Positions 24,326 through 37,709 of a stretch of DNA of 64,000 bases are shown here, piece after piece. The stretch comes from Phymorhynchus buccinoides (Eukaryota > Mollusca > Gastropoda > Neogastropoda > Raphitomidae): NCBI GenBank assembly GCA_017654935.2, contig CM065690.1:14844173-14908172 (forward strand), in the 5' to 3' direction. A program made the position numbers and the translations under genes. The notes under the pieces were generated by a model, which saw only the letters and a list, made by a program, of their open reading frames with translations, was not told the origin of the DNA and made no database searches. The stretch's first letter is position 1, and the number at the start of each line of letters is the position of its first letter.

Positions 24326-27300
24326 ACCATCACCCTAAGCTAAGTGACCCAGCCAGCCAGGACCCTTTCACCAGATACCCATCGTGATGCTGAATGAAGC
24401 AGGAACCACCATAGCTACCTTCACTCTAAGCTAAGTGACCCAGCCAGCCAGGACCCTTTCACCGGATACCCAACGTGATGCTGAATGAAGCAGGAACCAC
24501 CATAGCTACCTTCATTCTAAGCTAAGTGACCCAGCCAGTCAGGTCCCGATCACCAGACACCCAACATGATGAAACATAATCGAACAGGAACCGCCTAAGC
24601 TAATGAAAAAAGTTATGTTCTGTGGCTTTTTCGTGCAAGACAGTATGAGTTTGCTCAGTTGCAATCTTTGTGACTGAACAATCACAACTGAGCCAAACAA
24701 ATAAGAAGATCGTGATCTGTGATGAGAAACACACAGTGTTGTGTAAAAGTAGAGCTGATTAATTAAAAAAAATCAGAGACAAAATTGTGTGAATCAGAGA
24801 TTCAGTGCCAGATCTGCATGCTGCACGCACATCTGTGTTGTCAACCAAACATTCAGCCTATCGCAATTTCTATTTTTAACCCTCCTTGCTATCGGCCCGG
24901 AAGTGAGTGAGATCACTTTTCGCGACTCCGCGCGCTAGAGATAAACAAGCGCATTCACTCTTGCAAGCAGGCTTCAATAAAACAGCCAATAGGCCTCTGC
25001 AACTAGGGTTATTAATGCCCTTGACAGTGAGAGTGATGCCCTTGCTGGTCAGTACTGACAAGGGATTCACTCTTGCGAAAGGCAGCCATTTAGTGGCATC
25101 AAATAGGGTTATTGGCGAGAGTTATCCCCCTGTTTGGTCAGTACTGAACCATCTTCCCCCACCCACCAAGGGCATTCACTCTTGCAAAACGTGTTCGTTG
25201 CAGAAGCTAATGCACACAGCAGCTAGTCTAAGAGTATTTGTTCATCTTGTATGCTGTTGATGTCTGTGTTACTTTAAATATTATGCAATATGTTTTCATC
25301 CCCACACACAAGCTGAATTCTTCTGATTTGAAGCCAGTAAACCTTTTGATTGATTGATTGATTGTAATATAGTGTGTTTCAATCTTTGTCTGATGCAGAC
25401 TCGCCCATCGCAGCTATCGTGGGGGCCATCATTGCTGTCGTTCTCATCGCCGCCATTGTGGTGGTGGTGGTTGTCATGTGGCGACGGAAGAGGTCAGACA
25501 TTGTTAACTACGCCTTTAGCATCAGTTCCCTCTTGGCCGACCCTCTGTCTCAAAGTCATTCTTTTTTGCACCCCCCCCCACCCACCCCCGAGTGAGCCTT
25601 GAAGGCTTTGCCTCTTGTTTCTCATCCATTCATTATACAGTTTTATATTCTTTAGTTTGCTTTAACCCTTTCACCGCCAGCCATATTTCAGCCAAAAATG
25701 TCCATGAAATTTACCTGGGTAGAGAACAAAATCCATCTGCAGTATTGGGGATTCTTCTGTGACAAATATAAAATAAGGTCTACCCTTACTTCCCAAAACT
25801 AAGACAATAGGGTCTTTGGATAATAGACCCCAATTTGATGCCTTTTAGTGACATAGGTGTTAAATCACTGTGGTGCTAAAATGCGACTTTGGCGGTGAAA
25901 GGGTTAAAATTAAAATATCAAATTATATACTTTTGTACTTGCACATTTGCATGGGAGAAAGGGGGGGGGGGGTGAGGAGGGGGGGGGGGGGGGGGGCAAA
26001 CTGAGGTTATAGAAGATTTTATACAAGTTTATTTCTATAGAGTATTACAGCTTCTATCTGTTATGCAGAATGCTTTTCACTCTCTTCCTATTCTTGTTCT
26101 GTACATGTGCTACGCCCTAAAGTGCAGCAGAGGTGTAGAGTGGCACAGTGGTAACGCGTTCGCCTTGTGTCGAGTAAACCCGAGTTCGAACCTGGGTACA
26201 GGGGATTTTTTTCCTCTCACTTTGCACTAGGCCTTACGGTCTGAACGTGGAGTCTTTCGGATGAGACGATAAAGCGAGGTCCCGTGTGCCCATGCGCTTA
26301 GCACACGTTAAACCCAGTGGCAGCGAAAAAGTTGTCATTTGGTCAAAAGTTACCCCCACCCCCCCTCCTCTTTCCTTCCTCATCAGTCACACAAAAATTG
26401 CATGCATAACAAAATTGGGTGGCGCACCTCTGGCTGCGACACGCTCTCCAGGTGGGAGCAACCCGAATTCCACAGAGACGCCTCTGTGAATATAAAGTAC
26501 CTAATATCTAATACCTAAAGGATCAGCTTGATGAAGTTGGCTGCCTAAGGCCAGGTTCACATTAGACGCGTAAGTTCCGTACGGAAAACCCTAAATAAGT
26601 GGAAGAAAGAAGGATAAAAGTTTACGCATATAGGGGAAATTCGGACACATGCGCAAATCTTTTCCCTTCTTTGTTTCACTTATTTATGGATTGCGCACGG
26701 GTTTCCGCATGGAATATCCGCTTATGTGTGTACACGGCCTAAGGCGAAAAGAAGAAGAAAGAGAAAAGGGAAAGGGAAACAACCCCCTGGCATACATGTA
26801 TATGTTACGCCCAATCCATGAAATTGCCCATTTCTTGAAATGGGCAAAATGGTTTGCCCAGTTCGTGAAATAGCCGATTTATAACTTGCCGTTGAAAAAA
26901 GCAATATGAATGAAAAATAGTTTTCGTTCATTAGCACACATAGATCAAGAATTGGTTCAAACGAATGAGAAATCTCATCTGTAGATGAGTTAAAATTATT
27001 TTATTCAGACTTAATTTGATAAAACGTTTGATTCAACATGTGGCTCAGGCATGCCCCAGCTTAGCATCTGGTCGAGTTGGGGGGCAGGATAGGGGTGCAA
27101 ATACAATGTAGAAAAGTGTGATACCATTGAATCAATCTTAATCAATGCCTGTGTGAATGGGGATTCAAAAGTGTGATATGCATTGTCCGTTTCATAAATT
27201 GGGCAGAGCATTTTGCCCATTTCATGAGATAGGCAATTTCACGGATTGGGCGTAACGTATACACCCACATGAAGAAATTAACACAGAGAGAAGGAGGAGG

Positions 27301-27581
27301 GTGAGGGGTGAGGGTGGATGGGGTTTATCCCCTCCTCTTTTTTTTTGTCTGTGTGTAATGACTGTGCTGTAGTTCTTTGATATTGGTGTGAATATATCTT
27401 CCTGATCTGTTTCAGCCTTTGTTTCGCTGAAAACCCTCCTCGTGAGCCACCTAAGCCACCTCAGCCACTTCCTCCTATTCAGTAAGCGTGTCTTAATGGG
27501 CATAAAAATACACATATGCACACAGCGCATGCGCACACGCACACGCACACACACACATGTATGCATGCACACACATGCATG

Positions 27582-27634
<53 letters not shown>

Positions 27635-30600
27635 GTCTGAGAAACATGAAAACTATTTACATCTGACCACAGCTGAACTTTCTTGATAAAGTTTCATTTA
27701 CTAGACTCAAGTCAAGGGATTTAACTCTTCTACCACCACGGGCGAATACATTCGCCCAAGTATCACTCTACACTCCCACCAAATGCAAAGACATTCACTG
27801 CCAAGTACCGTATGTTACGGACTATCTGGCGATACTTTTTTTTTTCTTAGACTGAGACCCCTGCGCCTTATAATGTGACTGGTAATATCGTAAGAAACTA
27901 TAATAACAAAATTTGAATTTTGTGTAAAATTGATAGGTGGGTGGGATGGTGGTTGTGCGCCTTATAATCAAGTGCGCCTTGTAGTTCGTAAAGTACGGTA
28001 CCCTGCCATGTGTTTGTTTATTTTTAGACCTTAACGGACTGTTTCTTCTGTGAAAGCAAATGTGCTCACTTGAACAAAATGTTACTCCTCTCTTATCGGT
28101 TGAGATGCAATGGACAACCAAGAACGTCAACAACAACAAAAGCCATGGCGCTAGAAGTCGGAGTTAATTTAGTTCTGGTTACCCTTGAGACCAAATGTTT
28201 GGGCAGAAGCCAAAATGCACTGTCACTAAAGGAATAAATAAAGATGACAGCGCCTCTTGGGCTTTCATCGGACACAAATCATTGAAAGCTTGAAGGAACG
28301 ACCAGCCTTCTTAACAGAGGCTTTATACAGAACATTCTCTGTCCCTGTTTCGTGCCCCCGAGATGCGAACGCCACCTACTTAAAGGGGAAACAACCGATC
28401 CCAGGGATCAGGTCGTTCTCGCCAGAAAAGCTCTGCCTCGCGGTGGCTCGCACAACAGGGAACAAAGAAGGGCGAACCGTCTCTCTGCTGGTCTCGCCAG
28501 CTGTGAATTGGGATTCTGAACGAGCGGCGTCAAATGCGGCAGCAAAAAAAGAAGGGCTCTTAGCGCCTCCCCTCTTTTATAGTCCGGCCGTGCCTTTAAC
28601 CCTTTAAGATATCGCCAAACATGCCTTAAATTTCAGAGAACAAAATCCATAGTAGTGACATAGTCTATCCTTACTTCACAGAAAGGGTCTTATCTGCCCC
28701 TGACTCATGGGTCAAATCAGGTGCTAAAATGGACTTTGGCATCGGCAGTTCGGGCCTAAAAGTATCGCCCTTTCGTGTCGGCAAGGGGTAGTATAACGCC
28801 TCATTCCTTATGTGTTGGCGCCTTCTGCCTTTCCACAAGTCAAAATATTAACTCTTCTAGAACCACGGGCGAACACGTTCACCCTAGTCATCGCTCTCCA
28901 ATCCCACCAAATGCAAAGACAGTCGCTGCCAAGCACCTGCCACATGTTGGTCTATTTTTAGAGCTTATGTGACCGTTTCTTCCATTAAAGCAGCGTATGC
29001 GCGCTAACAAAAAAAAGTCACTCCCTTCTTGTCAGTTGAGATGCAACCCGCAACCAAGACCATAAAAAATATATATTGTAGGTGAAATTCAAAAACCTCG
29101 TATCTCGATTTTTGAGTTAGATATATAGTCAGCTCTCTCATTTTTCCCCGTCACCTTCCACCAAAAGCTTGTATCTCTAACGACTTTCTATGTGGGGTAA
29201 ATGAGGTTGTGTAAATAGAAGAAAAACTCGTAAGTCCCAAATTCAGATCTACTTAAGGACAAAACTCGTTCACAACTTCGTTCTTTTCAAGTATTAAAAA
29301 AAAAAGAAGTAATTTTAAGAAAATGCAGGACTAAACTCGCAATGTCTCACAATTCATTATAGTTAATTGTGGTAAACGCGGTTAAAAAAAAAAATTTAAT
29401 CGAAATTTTTCTCAAAACTTCCAAAATCGGGATACAAGCTTTTTTGATTTCACTGACGAAATGGCACTAGTTTGCTTAAAAAACTTCCCTTTTCGTTGTT
29501 GCAGAAAACCCATCAAACTGAAAAACTTCGCCTCGCACCTAAAGCTACTTCATAAGGACGCCAACCTCCTGTTTCAAGAGGAGTATGAGGTAATAATACT
29601 AATAAAGGTCTCGGTAAACGTTAACATTATTCACAAATTTAACATGATTAAAATTATTCTATTTCCCAATGGCAACACAGTGAGTTGTAAGTCATAATAT
29701 TATGTGTGGCATGACGCTGTGTTGCCATGGGGAAATAGAGATATTTTTTGTGAATAATGTTAACGTGTACACAGACCTTAACCACATTTATTCCAGTAAA
29801 ATTAGAGAATATATTTCGATGTCCGTGGCCTTTGTTGAAATTCCCTCTGTATCTTGTTGTTGTTGTTGTACCCTGGCTAAAAGACTCCAGGGATCATCAA
29901 AGCAGCAGAAGCACTTGAACACTGGTACAAATGCATCAGCTAGGGATAAGAACATTACATTTATTTTAAAACAAATCTAAAATCATTTGGTGACCGCAGT
30001 TTCAGTTTCAGTGCCCCTGCTGTTTGGAATTCCCTCCCAGTCGATCTCCGCCATGAACCAACTATCTCTACTTTCAAAGCTAAACTCAAGACACACTACT
30101 TTCAAAGCTCATTCGGTTTGTAAATGTTTCCTTCTTGATCTTGTACCTGGGTGAATGAATGGGTGATAATGTTTTTTGTGCGACTGCGGGTGTGTCAGTG
30201 AATGGAAGCGCCTTGAGTGTAAAATAATTATAGAAAGGCGCTATAGAAATACTATCAATTTTGTTGTTGTTGTTGTTGTTGTTGTTGATTATTCTGTTTC
30301 AACATTCTTGTTATCACTGACTGACTGACTCTCTCTCTCTCTCTGGGGAGTGTCTTTTGTATAACACTGCATACATGTTTTTGATTACCAATAGTTTACA
30401 ACTTCAAAAAAGTACCGTATGCTACAGATTATAAGGAGATACTTTTGTCCCCAGACTGAGGCCCTGCGACTTATAATATGACGAGTAATTTAGTCAGAAA
30501 ATATTAGAGCAAAATCTTAATCTAATATAATCATACTGTACCAACACTCAAAACAATAGCATAACATACTTATTGGCTGGAAAAACCTAAAGCGTAAACG

Positions 30601-31769
30601 CTTAGTTACCAAATAACAAAGAGTAAGTCACTCTAGTGACCGTGGGGTTATCCCCCCTTTCCCACTTCCGGTCACGTATATCCACTTCGCTGCGACATCC
30701 CACCCATCCCACACTTCCGTCCCCAACTCATTCCTATTTACCATTTTGTGTTACATTTTGGGGGGAGGCCTTATAGTCAGAAAAATATATTTATCTCAAT
30801 AGGTTCCTCACTTTTTTTTTAAAAGATGAAAACTGGATGTAACTATTATTTTTACAAAAGATCCCCCCCCCCACCCCCCCGGTATCCCCATTGGGGAACT
30901 GGATGTAACAAATTTGAAGTGTTCTATTTTTAGAAACAAGGCAGATATTCACATACATCATTTTTGAGTGGGACAAATGTGGCTTAAGGGCTGTGCACAT
31001 TACGTGCGGAAACCTTCGCTTTTCCGCAAATAAGCAAAAGAAAGTAAGAAATAAGCGGTTGGGATAAGCGCATGTGTTTTCGCGTGCGCTTATCCCATCT
31101 GCTTATTTCTTATTTTCTTACTTATTTGCGGATATGCGTATGAGGTTTCCGCTTGTAATAGAACTTGTAGAATGATGTAGTCTTCTTCTTTCTTCTTCTT
31201 CTTCGATCAGTCTGACAGTTTTCAATTATGAGCGCAGATGCATCATGCTGCTGTTATGCACCTAACTAAGAAACAGCTAGGCCCAGCAAGTCCGACTTCG
31301 GCTGGAGGAAATCTTTTTGAAAGTGTTTCTTGAAAATAGGCAGGAGAATGGACCCGGTAAGGCAGAAGATCTCACTGATCTCCTGAACCTGTACACACCT
31401 CTTAGACAGTTACGCTCCTCTTCTGACACTTCTCTCCTCCAGATCCCTCGTTACCGCACCAGGACTCTCGGTGAACGTTCCTTCTCTTTTCAGGCCTCCT
31501 CTACTTGGAACAAACTCCCTCTTCCTCTCCGTTCTGCCAACTCCCTTTCTTCATTTAAGTCTTCCCTCAAAACCACTCTCTTCAAATCGTAGCCTGCTCT
31601 GTTCTTTAGGAAAGTAATTGTTGTCCCTTCTCTGCGCGTGTGTTTGTGTGCAGTGTGTGGTTTGTGCGGGCGTGTGTTGTGGTGTGTGGTGTGGTGTGGT
31701 GTGGTGTGGTGTGTGGTGTGGTGTGGTGTGGTGTGTGTGGTGTGGTGTGGTGTGGTGTGTGTGTGGTGT

Positions 31770-31803
<34 letters not shown>

Positions 31804-31997
31804 GTTTGTGTGTGCGTGTTTGTGTGTGCGCGCGCATGTGTGTGTATGCGAGGAAATGTTTGACATTCTCATATTTTCTACTGCTTGTTGTTGTTGTTGT
31901 TGTTTGTCTTTGTTTTGTGGGGGGGGGGGGGGTATTCATTTATTTGTTTATTATTGTAAGCGCTTAGGGCTTGTTTAAGATTAAGCGCATATAAATG

Positions 31998-32028
<31 letters not shown>

Positions 32029-33131
32029 AGATGACAGTAAGCAAAGGGGGAAAAGGCAGAGTCAAAGAGAGTGACAGATTAGAGAAAGTTCAAGCTCAAA
32101 ATTTCCAGAAGGTGGGGGAACTATTTATACAAAAGACTCCCCGGTATGGGGGGAAGGCGATGTAGTAATATGAGGGCAAGGTGAGAAAGAGTAATGGGGG
32201 GATGAATATGTTTTTTTAAATTATGTCTTAGCCTCTGTGTTTGTTTGTACGCATGCAAGCATGTGTGCGAGTGTGCATGTGTTTGTGTTGTGTGTGAGAG
32301 TATTTGTTGTCTTTATATATATATTTGTTTGTAATTCTTGCACATGGTAATATGCTTTGTGCTCACAGGATATTCAAGAGAGAATCCCCAAGGACTACCC
32401 TCAAGAAGCCGCTCTTCTGGATGCTAACAAAGTGAAAAACCGCTACGTCAACATTCTGCCCTGTGAGTCCACAGAGCCTCTACACTTCCTTTATGTTCCC
32501 TTTTCCTAAAAGTTAATGTTCTACTTTTCTCGTGTAGTTGGGTCTTTCCTTTGAGGAGGGTTTGTTAAGTCAAGTCAAGTCAAAATGATCTTTATTGACG
32601 ATAAAGGAATAAGCTAAACAAAGCTTTTTTTCATCCTGTCGTCATAAATTAACAAGAAGCACAACTGAAGCAAATAAGATAAACAACGAAAACTGGAGAA
32701 AAAATCAAACAGCCATCACTAAATATGGGAATAATACACGTATGTCACACAAGCACAGCATAATAATTATATACGAAATACGGACAAATGTAATCATAAG
32801 AGCAGAAGATGGAGTTGGAAGAAAATAATGATTGATACAAAGAGACGGATAGACCAACAGAGACACCGAAAAGAATAAAACAGAGAGAGAGAGAGAGATT
32901 CGGAAAGTTTATTCACATAGGCCATGGCCCCTCGTGAAGGGGGTATTGTACACACACACATAAATGAAAACAGCAGTTATTATGGACAAACAGTGAACAA
33001 CAATAAACATCATATTTAACAATGATCTTAATCTCAGGAATATGTCTGAACATTAACTGCACACTGTACTGCGAATTTTAAATCCTTTGTATAAGTAAAT
33101 AGAAAACTGCTTGATAATAGTTTGATTTGTA

Positions 33132-33169
<38 letters not shown>

Positions 33170-36100
33170 AACTCAGAAATAAGAAAAAATAAATAAAATC
33201 CCAAATGAAAAAAAAACACTCAGAGAAAAAGACATCAAGAAAAGAAAATTACATTACGTAATGTCACTTCGTCTCATTGTGTTAAGAGGTATTGTAGTGA
33301 AGTAACATCAAAGACTGTACAGGGGAAGATAAGCATCCGGTCTCTTTTCCCTATATGAGTAGTGAGGACAGAAACACTGGTTATGTCCCTTTTAAACAGG
33401 ACACATTTTACACATCGATAGGCCAGTTGAATTCTCCATTCAAGTTCCAGTCTGAGTTTTTGGATAGCCTCCACTGTGAACGTGTACTGTCGCCACTAAC
33501 GATAACTCTATCAGCCCGGTTCGTCGAGCTCTTAAGTAGTCCATCTTACCCTTTTAGAATATCTTTGGTAACATACGTTTCATGATCATTACTGAACTGA
33601 AAAAACACACACACACAGCGCATTTTAACAAAAAAATCTTTACAATTGTTTCTTATACCAGACTTATGTAAAAACAAATAATTATTCATCCAACCTATCT
33701 TTTGTTTACAAACACATTGCCTCAGAAAAATTATTTTTTAAGACGAAAAATTAGGTGGTTTTTTTACTTCACATCTTTTCCCTTCTTCATCTGTTTGTGT
33801 TAATGTGTAGCATTGTGATGTTTTTGTTTGTGGCTCAAGCCACAAACCTATAACTCACTTTGTCGGTCGGTCGGTGGGTCCAAAATTGTCGCACTTCAAA
33901 TCGAGGCTACAAAATTGTCGCACTTCAAATCGAGGCTGCGCTTCAAATTGAGGCTGCTCTTTAAAATGATGTATTTTAAAAGCGTACAAAATAATAAACA
34001 CACGTAATACAGACACTACAACAGACACGATGAGTATGTGGTGCTTCTTTCGATGAGTATAAGTAGGATAAATAGTTTTAAATGTTTTCCAAAAGATATA
34101 AAAAGTGACGAAATGGTGCAGAGATAACATTCTGGTTTACAGATTAACATTATTGAAAAGCCAGGGGAGGTGACTCATGATTGGAGTGGTAAAAATAGAC
34201 CGCGTGCCACAAACTATTGCGATTCCGCGCTTGTTTAGTTCAGTTGTGCAAACAAATAATGTACATTTCCGATAAAGTGAAATGTAAGATAATTTTTTTG
34301 AATTTTTAAAAAATATTTTTTTTATATATTCCCTCTGCTGATGTGTTGTTTTCTGAGTAAAGGTCATTTCTCAGCTCTCCCCACATTTTCACACCTGCCT
34401 TTCTTACCAAACATTAACACTTTCATCGCCACTGTCGCCTCTTGGCACCACAATGATTGAACACCCATGTCACTAAAAGGCATCAAATGAGGGTCTGGTA
34501 TCCAATGACCTTAATATGTTCTTAATTTTGTGAGGTAAGAATAGGCCCTATTTTATGGATGTCGCAAAGGAATCCCAAATATTGCAGATGAAATCTTTTC
34601 CTTACCCATGGAAAGTTTTGGCTGAAAAATGGCTGGCGTTGAAAGGGTTAAACTGTATCTTATCAACTTTTTGAGTTCATCATCTTTGTTGAATAATTAA
34701 TCGCAGTCATGATAAAGGCCATTATCTAATAGGACCCCCCCCCACCCCCACCTATGTAGTGCAGTACACACAACAGCCGCGGAGCATTTATCACAGTTCT
34801 GGTTCATTGCATTGGTTTTTTCCCGTCTTGCCTTTGTCTGCTACTATTACTGAATACATGTGTTTCATTATGTAAATGGATGAAAATTAGTGTTGAATAT
34901 AGCAAACGATAGAGGATGAAGTACTCAATCTGCAGTAAGAAAGGCAAGACGGAAAAAATGAAAAGAACCGAGAAATGGAGGAGGGGGGGGCGCATCTTTA
35001 CCTTTAGGCCGTGTACACACATAAGCGGATATTCCATGCGGAAACCCGCGCGCAATCCATAAATAAGTGAAACAAAGAAGGGAAAAGATTTGCGCACGTG
35101 TCCGAATTTCCAATTTATGCGTAAACTTTTATCCTTCTTTCTTCCACTTATTTAGGGTTTTCCGTACAGAACTTACATGTCTAATGTGAACCCGGCCTTA
35201 CCATTTTCTGTCGTTTTCAGATGATCACACACGTGTCAAGCTGAGCACGGACGATGATGATGACACGTCAGATTTCATCAACGCCAACTACATTCCTGTA
35301 CGTGAACATACAAACATAGTCTTCTTCTTCGTCGTTTTCGTCGATCGCTCAGTTTCCTGTCAGTTATGGGCGCAGATGCATCATGCTGCCGCTATGCGCC
35401 TGACTAAGAAATATTTAGGCCCGTCTTCGTCCGGAGAAAATCTTTGTAAGAGTTTCTGGAACAAAGGCAGGGGAATGGACCAGTTAAGGCAGAAAGATAG
35501 TAGATGACAGTAGGCAAAGGGAAAAGGCAGAGCTAAAGAGAGTGATAGATCAGAGGAAGTTGCAAGCACAGAACTTCCAGAAGGTGGGGGGAACTATTTG
35601 TACAAAGATCCTCCTCCTGTATCCCCACGGGGGGGGGGGGGGGGGGGGCACAAATATTCCATATGGACAGTGTTCTGATGCCGTCACACGCCTAAGGTTA
35701 CATCCCCTGGCATTCGCCTAAGAACAGTAACAAAGAATGGTATCAAAGTACAATAACTCTAATAAAACCTCAAGGAGAAGGCAAAGTACAATTCGACGCC
35801 TGGGAGTCAAAACAGACTATCTCTAGATAAAAACACCCAAGGGACTTAATCGTGGTGGGTCCATTGACTTAGTATTGACGTTTTTGCAAAAACTGATAAC
35901 TTGTATTGAACAAGACTGAAAATAATATAAAATGGTATTAGGTATTAGGTACTTTATAGTCACAGAGGTGTCTCTGTGAAATTCGGGTTGCTCCCACCTG
36001 GAGAGCGCGTCACAGCCAGAGGCGCGCCACCCAATTTTTTTTTTTTTTGCATGCGATTTTTGTGTGACTGATGAGGAAGGAAAGGGGGGGGGGGGGGGGG

Positions 36101-37666
36101 GGGGGTACATTTTGACCAAATGACAACTTTTTCGTTGCCACTGGGTTTAACGTATGGGGATTATGCTCTTTATATTCCTTGTCTTGTTTAACACAAGTTA
36201 TTAGTTTTTGCAGTAAGTTCCATAATAAGTCAATGGACTATCTGGAGAAAGTCCGTTTCGACTCTAAGGCATCAAATAAGTCTGGAGATGACAGCCCAGT
36301 CCATACCCAGACCTTTGAGCCAGTGAGAACGAAAGCTGCCTTCCCTTGTTTTGTGGATATTTAATAATAATAAACGGATATTTATATCGCGCTTTTTATC
36401 GAGCACAAAGCGCTTTACAATCAGTATTGAAACACTCACTCACGTACATACACGCACAACAGACACACACGCAAAAACAGACACACACGCACATACGTAT
36501 CTGTTCATTTTCAGAAATGTATTGCTCTTAACATTCAGAGTTTAATGAGTGTTATTAATCAGCTAAAAACAGCAAAACTATCTGTATTTAAAAAAACAAT
36601 TGGGACTTTACTGGTGTTGCACTGCCACCAGGCATTGCCTCCAGGATCGTTCCCACCATCTTTACATCTACTAATGTCCCATATGTGTCTGTTCCAGACC
36701 GGAGGACGTTAAACAGATTTACTACTTCAGCTAAAATGTCTACTCTGTACATAGACTGTATTGTTGAAAATTTGTGACTTTCCTGATGTTGCACTGCCTC
36801 CGGGCATTGCCTCCAGGATCGTTGTTGCCATCTTTATATCTACTGATGTCCCATATGTGTCTGTTCCAGACTGGAAGGGAGGTATTTTTAATACTTACAA
36901 AGAAGGGCAATGTCTCAGAGAAGTAGGTCTTATATGGGAGGGAGTCTTATAATGGGAGGTCTTACAAGGGAGGTTCCACTGCAGCGAAGATATTCTAAAA
37001 GGGTAAGATGGATTACTTAAGAGCTCGGCGAACCGGGCTGATAGAGTTATCGTTAGTGGCGACAGTACACGTTTCACAGTGGAGGCTATCCAAAAACTCA
37101 GACTGGAACTTGAACGGAGAATTCCACTGGCCTATTGACGTCTAAAATGTGTCTTGTTTAAAAGGGACATAACCAGATGCTTATCTTCCCCTATACAGTC
37201 TTTGACTGTAGTCCAAACAAAGCTTGGTTTGTGTGCAGGGTTACACGTCGCCTCGTGAATACATCGCCACTCAGGGGCCCATGGTGGGAACCTTCTCCGA
37301 CTTCTGGAGAATGGTGTGGGAGCAGAAGTCCTCCATGATCGTCATGCTGTCCGACTTGCAGGAGAAAGGCAGGGTAAGAGAGAGAGAGAGAGAGAGACTT
37401 CTGGAGAATGGTGTGGGAGCAAAAGTCCTCCATGATCGTCATGCTGTCCGACTTGCAGGAGAAAGGCAGGCTAAGTAAGAGAGAGAGAGAGAGAGACTTC
37501 TGGAGAATGGTGTGGGAGCAGAAGTCCTCCATGATCATCATGCTGTCCGACTTGCAGGAGAAAGGCAGGCTAAGTAAGAGAGAGAAAGAGAGACTTCTGG
37601 AGAATGGTGTGGGAGCAGAAGTCCTCCATGATCGTCATGCTGTCCGACTTGCAGGAGAAAGGCAGG

Positions 37667-37709
<43 letters not shown>

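Noticed and set aside
26128..26200. A tRNA gene
   Set aside because: A and B boxes are present but the sequence continues into a SINE body seen in several copies; no proper cloverleaf or terminator after the head.
28257..28607. A 116-codon + strand frame
   Set aside because: No family resemblance, no splice or start context, and it lies in an intron of the phosphatase gene among repeats.
32361..32368. A second phosphatase domain (D2)
   Set aside because: Only one KNRY, one HCSAG signature and one Q-loop occur in the window, and the reading frame stops after the YENT tail.
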